A DNA stretch of 64,000 bases from CBDCKN01 sp965219035 (GTDB lineage Bacteria > Gemmatimonadota > Gemmatimonadetes > Longimicrobiales > Gaopeijiaceae): NCBI GenBank assembly GCA_965219035.1, contig CBDCMR010000001.1:372001-436000 (forward strand), given 5' to 3'. The translations under genes were made by a program, and so were the position numbers. Below the pieces are notes generated by a model. It saw only the letters and a list, made by a program, of their open reading frames with translations. It had not been told where the DNA came from and did not search any database. Shown piece after piece: positions 45,588-53,684 of the stretch (its first letter is position 1; each line of letters opens with the position of its first letter).

Positions 45588-47418
45588 TCACCCACCGAGG
45601 TAATCGAGCGCGACGACCGTGATGTCATCGACGGGATCCGCCCCGCCCGTATAGGCCTTTAGCTCCTCGAACGACGCCTCCACCAGCCGCTTGGTGTCGG
45701 AGGTCCGATTCGATTCGAGAAACCCAACCATGCGCTCCTCAGTGTAGAGTTCGACCGCCTTGTTCATCGCCTCTGTGACCCCATCGGTGTACATGTAGAC
45801 CTTGTCTCCCGGCAGGAGCGTCCGTTCGTCTTCCGTATAGGACAGACCCGTGACCGCGCCGATGACGGGGCCGTGGAGCCGGTCGAGACGCTCCGTCGAG
45901 CCCCCCGCGCCAAGGACATAGGACGGATTGTGCCCGGCATTGCAGTAACGGAAGGCTCCGTGCCCGACGTTCAGGATCCCAAGAAAGACCGTGACGAACA
46001 TGGATTGATCGTTGTTCTCGCTCAGCTCGCCATTGACCTGGGTCATGATTTCTGAAGGCGACATGCCCATCATGGATTTGGACTTGATGAGAGTCTTCGA
46101 TACAGCCATGAAGAGGGCTGCGCCGGCACCCTTCCCCGATACGTCTCCAATCACGCAGCACAGATGGTCGGCGTCGACGAAGTAGAAATCATAGAAGTCA
46201 CCCCCGACTTCGCGGGCGGGCTCAAGCCCTGCGTGAACCGAGATCTCGTCGCGGTCCTCGAACACGGGAAAGATGAGCGGGATACGAGCGGCTACCCTCG
46301 ATGGGTACGCCAACTTGCACGACCCGCGGCGAGCCGGCGCCGGCAGCCGCCACGTACTTGTAGACCTCGCCGTCCGAGGCGCGCGGGGCCGTCGCAAATT
46401 CCACGCTGCCCTCGGAACCCTCCAGGAGCGGCGTGATCTCCTCCACACGAGGTACGGGTACGTCTGCCCCGCCTTCTAGCGGCGGAAGCAGACTGGAGTA
46501 GGCAACCGAGCCGTCCAGGTCGAGGACCCGGATTTCACCGATGACCGTCGCTCCGGCGATACGTCGCAGTCGGCTGTTGATCTCCTCCGCCGTCCAGCCG
46601 GCCTCCTCAGCCGCAACGATGAAGTGGCCCGCTATGGTCGCCTGCGCCAGCATGTGCTGACCGATGATCCCCTCGACCACGGCGGAAACGTCCGCCCGCT
46701 CCGTGGCGTAGACGTTCGTCAAAATCTCCTGCTCACCAAAGTCGAGTGCATTGCCGATCTGCACGATCCGCTCCTGATCGACGCCGCCGACTCCGACGTA
46801 CTTGTAGACTTCTTGATCGATCTCCCGGACTTGCGCTGGCTGTGTGATGAAATCGTCGTCGTCGATATTCGATTCGAGGAGCACATAGAACTTCGACGCC
46901 TGTGGCTGCACCGCCGGATCAGCCTCGAATCGGAAGGGCACGAGCTCCCCGTTCTCATCGCGGACGTTAGTGAGATAGGAAAAGCCCACATTGTCCGTGA
47001 TCCAGAACTCGTCCAGCACCGTGCTCGCCAAGATCGCGTCTAGGGTCTCGATGATGCGCCCGGGATCTTGCCCTGCTTCCTCGGCCGCCGCCACGAGGTG
47101 TGCCGCGATGCGGGCCTGTGCGATCATCTGGTCGTCGAGCGTTGCATCGAGCGTACGGGCAACATTGGCCAGCGAGATCTCACCCATGTCGGCGAAGCTT
47201 GCCGCCAGAAGTTCCGCTAGGTGCGTGGCGGCCCCCTCCGCCCCGTCACGAAGCGCGGTGGCGGAGTTGTAGAGCATGGTGGCAGAGGTCGCGGTGATCG
47301 TGACGGTGAGCAGCGCGGCAAGCGCGAGGAAGCCTCGCGCCGCAAGACGCAGTCCCCTCTTTGTCGACCGGATCTCTGTGGTCGGCGCGTCCTGTGCGTC
47401 CGTCGCGTTCTGGTTCAC
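45588..47418 (-). pseudogene. Membrane sensor PP2C phosphatase 2, frame-broken in the linker
   Basis: From ATG 47418: a cytoplasmic start, one membrane helix (GFLALAALLTVTITATSATM), then an extracytoplasmic region with two related halves (MIAQARIAAHLVAAAEEAGQ and MLAQATIAGHFIVAAEEAGW; each ends EVYKYV and RIVQIG or RVVQVG), resembling a double sensor domain. After GVPIEGSRS (near 46290) the frame changes and the PP2C domain follows at once (LIFPVFEDRDEISVHAGLEP, EVGGDFYDFYFVDADHLC, VIGDVSGKGAGAALFMA, YMYTDGVTEAMN, VDDITVVALDYL). The helix that normally connects sensor and phosphatase is mostly missing, so about 40 residues seem deleted with a frameshift. The metal aspartates are intact. Confidence 0.65.
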
Positions 47419-47448
47419 CTCACTCTCCTGTGCGGCAGCGCCCAGACA

Positions 47449-47640
47449 TCACAGACGCCACATCACCCACAACTGTGGGACGTTGTCGTCGTTGTTCTCA
47501 CCCAGCTTGTTCCACCAGTACTGGTACTCGACGCCGACAAAGAGCTGATTGGCACTGTCCGTCAGTGCCTTTCCAATATCCCAACCAAGCTGCGGCTGCG
47601 CGAGGATCCACCCCTCTACGGCATCACCGAGCTCGTTGGT
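47449..47640 (-). pseudogene. 3' fragment of an outer-membrane barrel protein gene
   Basis: The minus strand reads QPQLGWDIGKALTDSANQLF, VGVEYQYWWNKLGENNDD and a terminal VPQLWVMWRL, a typical last pair of barrel strands, like Tsx/OmpK-type or DUF5020 proteins. Upstream of about 47640 the frame runs over the LOG fragment and loses resemblance. The stop is 30 bp before the PP2C phosphatase 2 start. The rest of the gene was lost at the junction. Confidence 0.45.
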
Positions 47641-47645
47641 CGTCC

Positions 47646-48072
47646 CACCAATGTACTCGGTGTGGTTCCCCGGCAGCTGTCGTACCAGGAACTCGCCCAC
47701 GAGGGACTCAGCCGTCTCCTCGAAGTCGCCACGATGCACGAGCGCAAACACCTGATGCAGCGGTTGGCGCAGGGCTGCATCGCTCTACCCGGCGGGTTCG
47801 GCACGCTGGAGGAGATCTTCGAAGTCCTGTGCTGGTCACAACGACCGCTGGAGCTGCACGAAAAGCCGTGCTGCTTCGCCAACATTGACGGCTACTACGA
47901 CCACCTGTTCGCCTTCCTCGATCGTGCGACCGCACAGGGTCTCTTGCTGCCGCAGAACCGCGCGCTCGCCAGCCAGGTGCCGAACGCCCCGGCGGCGCTG
48001 CGGACGATTCAGACCGCGTGGGACGACGCGGAACAGGCCATGCTCGACGTGATCAAGACATATGAACGGTAA
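47646..48072 (+). pseudogene. 3' fragment of a LOG-family phosphoribohydrolase gene
   Basis: About 140 codons from NVLGVVPRQLSYQEL through VATMHERKHLMQRLAQGCIA and the signature LPGGFGTLEEIFEVLCW to VIKTYER. PGGxGTxxE is the nucleotide-binding motif of LOG proteins, which release nucleobase from nucleoside monophosphates. The N-terminal ~50 residues are missing: upstream of about 47646 the sequence belongs to the outer-membrane protein on the other strand. The two truncated genes meet tail to truncated head, showing a recombination or assembly junction. Confidence 0.65.
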
Positions 48073-48089
48073 ACTATTGCCGTCGGCAG

Positions 48090-48293
48090 CACGGGTCCGC
48101 TGGCGTGGGACGCGGGTCTGATTCGCTCGTGCGGTCGAACATCTCTTGGTTCCTCTGTGGCGTCAGTCTTTCGTTCCGTCCTCCCGGAACTGGCCGCCCT
48201 GCCGACATCGATGTCATGCACCGCGGTATAGCCCGTCGCCGCGACCCGTCGGCCGACCTCCGCCTCACTTAGAAGCACCCTCCGAGGCGGCAT
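48090..48293 (-). pseudogene. Possible PepSY-like remnant
   Basis: The minus strand reads LLSEAEVGRRVAATGYTAVH and DIDVG, then in another frame GQFREDGTKD and RHRGTKR, resembling a short PepSY-type periplasmic protein with shifts and a stop. Weak recognition. Confidence 0.22.
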
Positions 48294-48364
48294 CCGGTCG
48301 TGCTCGGCCGCGCGCCGCAGTGCATAAGCGGGTCCTCATATGCCGGGTCTAGACCCTAACTGCC

Positions 48365-48865
48365 ATGGAGACGCTAACGAAGCACTTCGAATCGCGAGTG
48401 GGCGGGTTTCTCGAGCGCACGCGCCTGAAGCCGTCGACGTTCGGTCTGCGGGCGACGGGCGATCCGAACCTGATCCGACAGCTACGCCTGGGCCGCTCAC
48501 CGACGCTAGCGACGGCTGACCGGATCCTGGAGTTCATCGAAACCTACGACGGGAACCAGGCGGATCGCGTTCCATCCCGGAGCGATCCGTTACCGGATGC
48601 TTCCATTAGAGAAAGAAGAGAACGGACGACGGAAGCAATCCCACGCGAAATGGACATACCCGCCCGCATCCTGGGCCTACCGGGCGTCGAGGCCCGCACG
48701 GGGCTGTCGCAGAGCAAGATCTACCTGCAGGTGGCCGAGGGAAGCTTCCCCGAGCCGGTGCGTGCTGTCGTATGGATCGAGGAGGACGTGGATGCGTGGA
48801 TCCGGAAAGAGATCGAGGCAAGCCGTGGCAGAGCTCAGGGTCCGGTGCGCCCGCCAGCATCCTGA
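48365..48865 (+). CDS. AlpA-like regulator with an extra N-terminal domain (paralogue 2)
   Basis: 166 residues, paralogous to 24409-24927. The N-terminal domain (FLERTRLKPSTFGLRATGDP, LIRQLRLGRSPTLATADRIL) and the C-terminal AlpA-type helix-turn-helix (ARILGLPGVEARTGLSQSKI, YLQVAEGSFPEPVRAVVWIE) are both kept; only the linker differs. No transfer genes follow it: the next gene is the S24 protein on the other strand. Its role may be to control that gene or a lost element. It is intact and starts with ATG 48365. Confidence 0.7.
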   Translation: METLTKHFESRVGGFLERTRLKPSTFGLRATGDPNLIRQLRLGRSPTLATADRILEFIETYDGNQADRVPSRSDPLPDASIRERRERTTEAIPREMDIPARILGLPGVEARTGLSQSKIYLQVAEGSFPEPVRAVVWIEEDVDAWIRKEIEASRGRAQGPVRPPAS

Positions 48866-48921
48866 CGATGACGTGCCCGACTATCCGCGAAAGCACTGGT
48901 TTCCCGCCTACCGTAGGCGTC

Positions 48922-49509
48922 TCACAGCCGGCGTCCGGCCCAGACGGCTCGGCCGACGACGCGGATCTCCTCGGCGAGGCGCTCGTGGCTGGCGTACTCC
49001 GGGTTGACCGACATGATCATCACCCTCGGCGGCTCGGAGTGGCGCACATGCTCGATCCGTCTGGCGACCAGCCCCATCACGTCCCAGACCACGAAGGTGC
49101 CCGGCGGGATCGGGACCTGCTGGGTCGCGTCGATCAGGACGCGATCGCCGCTCGAAAGGAGCGGCTCCATCGCGTCCCCGTCTACGGTGATCATCCGCAG
49201 ATCTTCAGGCTTCGCCCGAAGCTCATGCCGAATGAGGGGATTGGGGAGAAGCCACGGCTCCTTGGTTTCCTCTGGCTCTTTCTTCCAACCCCCCGGACCC
49301 GCCGCCGTACGGGCGTCGATCTCGGCCACTGCGACGAAGCCCTTCGGCGCGGCCCATCGGCCGGTCTTCCGTCCCCGTGAAGGCACCCTTCGAGGCGGAA
49401 TTACGTCGTGTTTCAGCTCTTCGGGTCTGCAGCGCAGATGCTCCGCCAAGGCTTCGCGGTCGTGCTCGGCGAGGACGCGAGGCGTGCCACGGTGGACGAA
49501 CTGGTACAT
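48922..49509 (-). CDS. S24-family repressor-like protein, catalytic residues lost, N-terminus truncated
   Basis: 195 residues. The C-terminal half is a LexA/CI-type S24 domain (MITVDGDAMEPLLSSGDRVL, FVVWDVMGLVARRIEHV). The nucleophile serine of the GDSMEP motif is Ala and the general-base Lys position is Arg, so self-cleavage is not expected. In-frame similarity (SSLAIGRDRAYMYQFVHRGT) continues upstream of ATG 49509 to a TAG near 49552, showing that the N-terminal DNA-binding domain is cut. It may be a stabilised dominant repressor fragment or a dead gene. Confidence 0.6.
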   Translation of the reverse strand: MYQFVHRGTPRVLAEHDREALAEHLRCRPEELKHDVIPPRRVPSRGRKTGRWAAPKGFVAVAEIDARTAAGPGGWKKEPEETKEPWLLPNPLIRHELRAKPEDLRMITVDGDAMEPLLSSGDRVLIDATQQVPIPPGTFVVWDVMGLVARRIEHVRHSEPPRVMIMSVNPEYASHERLAEEIRVVGRAVWAGRRL

Positions 49510-49619
49510 ATAGGCTCGGTCTCGCCCGATCGCGAGCGAAGACTGAACTGCCCCCTAGAAACGAGACCGAGTCCAGTTTTAGGATCCGGACGGGTCGAGA
49601 CATGGAGAGGGAGGGCACA

Positions 49620-49676
49620 ATGGCCGCACGAAAGAGGCTGAGTCCCGCACAGGTCATCAACCGGCTGCGGAAGGCG
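49620..49676 (+). pseudogene. 5' stub of an IS3-family OrfA
   Basis: ATG 49620 after a GAGAGGGAGG site begins MAARKRLSPAQVINRLRKAE, the typical start of an IS3-type OrfA, but the element is cut at codon 19 by the IS6 terminal remnant that follows. Confidence 0.55.
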
Positions 49677-49735
49677 GAGCCTGGTCGACCCAACCAGTCG
49701 CTCTCTTGCTGATTTTTGAAAGTTGCAACACATCC
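49675..49735 (+). repeat. 61-bp right-end remnant of the IS6-type element
   Basis: Identical to 55351-55411, the right terminus of the IS6-type element at 53250-55411 (starts CGGAGCCTGGTCGACC, ends GCAACACATCC). Same orientation. The two copies bracket the 3.5-kb segment that carries the second IS6-type element, the squalene-synthase-type gene and ispH. Confidence 0.75.
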
Positions 49736-49743
49736 CTCCAGAG

Positions 49744-50572
49744 GGTTCTGGTGCCGATAGGATTATCGGGACGATAAGACCAGGAGTGCACCGCGGCGAT
49801 GCGGCCTATGCTGCCATGACGTGACGCCAGATCACCGCGGGATTCGATTGCCATGGGATCGGAATTGCGAACTGGCGTTTGTGAATCTTCTGCGCCAGCT
49901 CAATGCCGATAATGACGCGTCGCGCATTGTAGAATGTCTTGAATCCCAACATCGGTTGCAATCGCCCCTTCACCCGGCCGTGGTCCTGCTCCACAACGTT
50001 GTTCAGGTATTGACAGCAACGAATCCTCATCGGGTTCGGGCCCCGGAAGTTGAACTCCCCGTTCATCCCCATGCGTCGCAGGGCGCTATGGCTCGGCTGG
50101 TGGCCATCCAGGGTGATGCTGTGTGGCTCCCGATGATGCTTCAGTGCCTTGCGAAAGAAGGCCTTCGCCGCCGCAATGCCGCGTGTTCGACTGAGAAAGA
50201 ATTCTACGGTGTTGCCTTGTCCATCCACGGCTCGATACAGGTACATCACCTGGCCTCGCACCTTGATGAACGTTTCATCAACTCGCCAACTTCCACCCAC
50301 CGGCCGCTCGAATCGGCTCCACCGCTTTTCGCAGATTTCGGCATAGCGAATGACCCAACGCAAGATCGTGGTGTGCGAAATCGATAAACCCCGCTCACCT
50401 GAGATCGCGACCAGGTCCCGGTAACTCAGTTTGAAGCGAAAATACCAGCGAAGGCAGAGGAGAATGATGTCGTCTTCGAACCAACGTCCGGCAAATAGAG
50501 GATTCCTTTCAGTTTTGCAATGCGCCATATCTCATTATCGCCAATCCCCGTTGGCTGTCTGCACCAGAACCC
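49744..50572 (-). mobile_element. IS6-family element A
   Basis: 829 bp between inverted ends GGGTTCTGGTGC (49744-49755) and GCACCAGAACCC (50561-50572). It encodes one transposase on the minus strand. Flanking octamers differ, so no target duplication remains. Confidence 0.8.
49806..50528 (-). CDS. IS6-family transposase (element A)
   Basis: 240 residues, the usual IS6 length. A short helix-turn-helix (SYRDLVAISGERGLSISHTT) precedes the DDE core: WRVDETFIKVRG, SITLDGHQPSH and NNVVEQDHGRVKGR. Intact frame from ATG 50528. Members of this family copy themselves by cointegrate formation and often mobilise flanking genes, which fits the patchwork around it. Confidence 0.87.
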   Translation of the reverse strand: MAHCKTERNPLFAGRWFEDDIILLCLRWYFRFKLSYRDLVAISGERGLSISHTTILRWVIRYAEICEKRWSRFERPVGGSWRVDETFIKVRGQVMYLYRAVDGQGNTVEFFLSRTRGIAAAKAFFRKALKHHREPHSITLDGHQPSHSALRRMGMNGEFNFRGPNPMRIRCCQYLNNVVEQDHGRVKGRLQPMLGFKTFYNARRVIIGIELAQKIHKRQFAIPIPWQSNPAVIWRHVMAA

Positions 50573-50596
50573 GTGAAACATAACCGCGCGTCTGAA

Positions 50597-51628
50597 TCAC
50601 CCACGTGGCAGTCCGCGAGTGAGTGCCCTGAACAGCAGCGTTAGCGCCAGGTTCGAGCGGACCAGGCTGCTGGTGACGACGGTGACTGTCCGCACGCTGC
50701 GCCGCGAGATCTTGACCTGCCGGCCACTTTGGAACGCCGGCGTCGCGTGAATGCGGCGTAGCGTCAGCACAGCCATGCCCAACGCCCACAGGCAGTGTCG
50801 GCGGATGCCGGTTTCGTGGGCCGGGATGATATGGATGTAGCGCAGCGCATTTGCCAGGTGACCGTGGGCGATGCCCACCAGGGTGAAAAGTCCATTAGCG
50901 AAGCGCGGATCGTTCCGGTTCGCTGACAGGGAGCGCAGGTCGAAACCGGCATCCAGGAAGACGTCCCGCGGCAACCAGCACGCCCCGCGCTGCCAGTCGT
51001 CCCATACATCCTTGAGGATGTTGGTCATCTGCAGCCCTTGGCCGAACGACACGGATAACCTGAGCAACTCCTCCCGATGCGCGTTGATTTCCGCGGAATA
51101 ATCGCAGAACAGCTCGGTAAGCATCTCGCCTACCACGCCAGCGACGTAGTAGCAGTAGCGGTCGAGGTGAGCTAGGTCGGCTAGGCCGACAACAGGAGTC
51201 GCCTGCAACTGAAAGTCCGCCATGCCTCGGGCCATGATTTGCACGCAGCGTGCGAGCGCCTCGCGCTGCGCGGGCTCAAACCCGCGTGTGATGCGGATTA
51301 CGCGGGCAGTGTTGGCGATCAGGTCATGTTCACTAGTGGGGGTCGACGACGACAGCCCGGCACCGAGCTCGCGCGCGAACGGCTCCACGGTGTCCCGACC
51401 AGCGACAATGTCGATGAACCGTTCCCAGAACACCCGCTTCTGCCTGGCGGACAGCGCGGGCTCGTCTTCGATCGTGTCGGTAATCCGGCACAGGAGGTAG
51501 GCGTTTTCCACCACATCGCGGAGCCCGGTTGGAAGCTGCGGAATCGTGAGAGCGAAGGTGCGGGATACACGCTGCAGGAGTTCTGCCTGGTAGGCGAGAT
51601 CGCTGTCTGATATCCCATCGGAGCACAT
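50597..51628 (-). CDS. Squalene/phytoene synthase-family prenyltransferase
   Basis: 343 residues of the trans-isoprenyl diphosphate synthase, head-to-head class. The two aspartate motifs are CRITDTIEDEP and QMTNILKDVWDD, and the PSY blocks RVSRTFALTIPQLP and DRYCYYVAGVVGEMLTELF are present. The arrangement is like ERG9-type farnesyl-diphosphate farnesyltransferase, so squalene for hopanoids or sterols is the likely product; phytoene is the alternative. The adjacent ispH supplies isoprenoid precursors. ATG 51628 overlaps the stop of a 50-codon gene (TAATG). The segment lies between IS6 ends, so it may be imported. Confidence 0.82.
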   Translation of the reverse strand: MCSDGISDSDLAYQAELLQRVSRTFALTIPQLPTGLRDVVENAYLLCRITDTIEDEPALSARQKRVFWERFIDIVAGRDTVEPFARELGAGLSSSTPTSEHDLIANTARVIRITRGFEPAQREALARCVQIMARGMADFQLQATPVVGLADLAHLDRYCYYVAGVVGEMLTELFCDYSAEINAHREELLRLSVSFGQGLQMTNILKDVWDDWQRGACWLPRDVFLDAGFDLRSLSANRNDPRFANGLFTLVGIAHGHLANALRYIHIIPAHETGIRRHCLWALGMAVLTLRRIHATPAFQSGRQVKISRRSVRTVTVVTSSLVRSNLALTLLFRALTRGLPRG

Positions 51629-51780
51629 TAGCGGTAACAGGCCCTGGCATGACGGCGGCCTCCGAGGATGAGTGCGAAGAGGATGAATCCGAGGAAGACC
51701 ACGTCAAGCTTGTCGAAGAAGATTCGGCGGAGAGCGTCGCGGGTCAGGTGCGAAAGCGCGGTAGCTTTGGCGAGTTCCAT
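51628..51780 (-). CDS. 50-residue single-pass membrane protein coupled to the prenyltransferase
   Basis: ATG 51780 opens MELAKATALSHLTRDALRRI, followed by the membrane helix VVFLGFILFALILGG and a basic tail. Its TAA overlaps the ATG of the prenyltransferase gene, a sign of translational coupling. The topology suggests a membrane anchor. Not recognised; no similarity claim is made. Confidence 0.45.
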   Translation of the reverse strand: MELAKATALSHLTRDALRRIFFDKLDVVFLGFILFALILGGRRHARACYR

Positions 51781-52077
51781 CCGCGGATGGTAACAGAACC
51801 ATGCCCGTCAGTGTTAAGACTCCCACACGCCGCCCCTGGTGGCTTGGTGTGTGTGGCCAGTGGGCATGTATGTGGACTGGTTGAGGGTCCCTGTCAAGCC
51901 GAACGCTTTCTGTCTCGGCGGGGACCGCGCCGCTATCCGCATGCTCCGGCTCAAGTGCGCAAGCATCTACGCGCTACCAGGCCGGTGGGCCGGTACTCTT
52001 TGACCGCCTGCCGTCGCGGTCCAGTGTATCGAGATCTCGGCCGCGGGTGTCGTGGCAATCGGTGTGACACCTTCCCG
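51781..52077. other. Non-coding gap before ispH
   Basis: About 300 bp between ispH stop and the small membrane gene. Frames on either strand look like noise. A promoter for the prenyltransferase pair may lie here; no consensus is clear. Confidence 0.35.
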
Positions 52078-53016
52078 CTATTGGGCAACGGCGGCTTGGC
52101 TCAGTTTTGGAAGCAGGCTGAAGCGAACGTTCTCGACGATGCCATCCATCGTCGAGAGTTCGACGTCAACGTATTCCCGCATCTTCGCGATGAGGTCCTG
52201 CACCAGTTCCTCGGGGGTCGAGGCACCGGCGGTAATGCCGGCGCTCTTCTTGCCGTGGAGCCAAACCGGATCGAGCGCCGACGGATCCTCGATCAGATAG
52301 GTCGGCACGCCGCTGTCGTTACTGACCTCGCACAAGCGGTTTGAATTGGAGCTGTTCTGGGCACCGACCACGAACACCAGGTCCACGAAGGAGGCGAGCG
52401 TTCTTACGGCGGCCTGACGGTTCTGGGTCGCGTAGCAAATGTCCTTGACCCCCGGGCCGACAATCTTGGGGAATCGATTGCGCAGGGCTGAGATCACGTC
52501 CCGGGTGTCGTCGACCGACAGAGTCGTCTGTGTGATATAAGCAACTCTGTCGGGGTCGCGGACCTGGAGCATTTCCACATCGGCCACGTCGCCCACCAGC
52601 AGTACCCGCCCCGGGATCTGACCCACGGTGCCCTCGACCTCCGGATGGTTTTCATGACCGATCAGAATGATGGTGTAGCCCTTGGCGGCGTAGCGGCGCC
52701 CCTCGATGTGTACCTTGGAGACCAGCGGGCAAGTAGCATCCAGCGTCCGCAGGCGGCGCACCGATGCGTCCTGCTCGACCTTTGCCGACACGCCGTGGGC
52801 ACTGAATACCGTGAGGGCCCCGCTGGGAATCTGCTCGACTTGGTCGACGAAACGCACGCCCTTCGCCTTCAGATCCTCCACGACGCGCCGGTTATGGACG
52901 ATTTCGTGGCGCACGTAAACCGGGGGGCCGTATTGATGCAGGGCCGTTTCGACGATTTCGATGGCGCGCTCGACACCGGCGCAAAAACCGCGCGGTTGTG
53001 CCAAGATGACTTGCAT
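52078..53016 (-). CDS. ispH: 4-hydroxy-3-methylbut-2-enyl diphosphate reductase
   Basis: 312 residues, the last enzyme of the MEP pathway, making IPP and DMAPP with a [4Fe-4S] cluster. ATG 53016 is chosen since AGGAGA lies 7 bp upstream and the family starts MQVILAQPRGFCAGV. The three cluster cysteines are visible in RGFCAGVERAI, LDATCPLVSKVH and KDICYATQNRQA, and the catalytic Glu/Thr region is in VAYITQTTLSVDDT. Length and motifs are complete. As ispH is normally a single essential core gene, finding it on an IS-bounded patch is unusual. Confidence 0.92.
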   Translation of the reverse strand: MQVILAQPRGFCAGVERAIEIVETALHQYGPPVYVRHEIVHNRRVVEDLKAKGVRFVDQVEQIPSGALTVFSAHGVSAKVEQDASVRRLRTLDATCPLVSKVHIEGRRYAAKGYTIILIGHENHPEVEGTVGQIPGRVLLVGDVADVEMLQVRDPDRVAYITQTTLSVDDTRDVISALRNRFPKIVGPGVKDICYATQNRQAAVRTLASFVDLVFVVGAQNSSNSNRLCEVSNDSGVPTYLIEDPSALDPVWLHGKKSAGITAGASTPEELVQDLIAKMREYVDVELSTMDGIVENVRFSLLPKLSQAAVAQ

Positions 53017-53684
53017 CGTGCTTCTCCTGATAGGCCGCATAGCGCGCAATTTTGATTACGGGGAATGACCCACCGGCTGACCGATGTCAATGGCGGTCGT
53101 CCGGATCGTTGCACTGCTCGGTTCTAATGCGGGCTTTTCCCACGGATTCCTCACCTAACACTTAACTCCTTTCGATCTGTGGTACAAGCTTGAAAGCGAT
53201 GGATTTAGTTGAGGGTAGCGAGACGACGGAGTCGGAACTGCACTTCGAAGGGTTGTGTTGCAACTTTGGCGGACAGCGGCTGGTAACCTGAAGAGATCAT
53301 GAAAAAGACAATCCGACCGGCGATCTTCAAGTGGCGACAAACCGAGCCCGAGCCGATTCTTTGCGCCGTGCGCTGGTACCTTCGGTACTCGCTCTCGTTC
53401 CGCGATGTCAAAGAGCTGTTCAGCGAGCGCGGCCTGGAGGCGGACCACACGACAATCTGGCGCCGGGTCCAGCGCTACGGTCCCGAACTGGAGGCGCGGC
53501 TGCGCCGTCATCTCAAGCCAACCAACAGGTCCTGGCGGGTCGATGAGACCTACGTTCGTGTCAAGGGCCGTTGGTGCTACCTCTACCGAGCCATCGATTC
53601 CACCGGCGCCACGACCGACTTCGTGCTCTCGAGGTTGCGCGATGCCGCTACGGCCAAACGCCTGTTCCGCCAGGCGCTGGGTCC

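Noticed and set aside
51649..52344. 231-codon plus-strand frame between the synthase and ispH
   Set aside because: Overlaps ispH antisense and the small membrane gene; no coding character.
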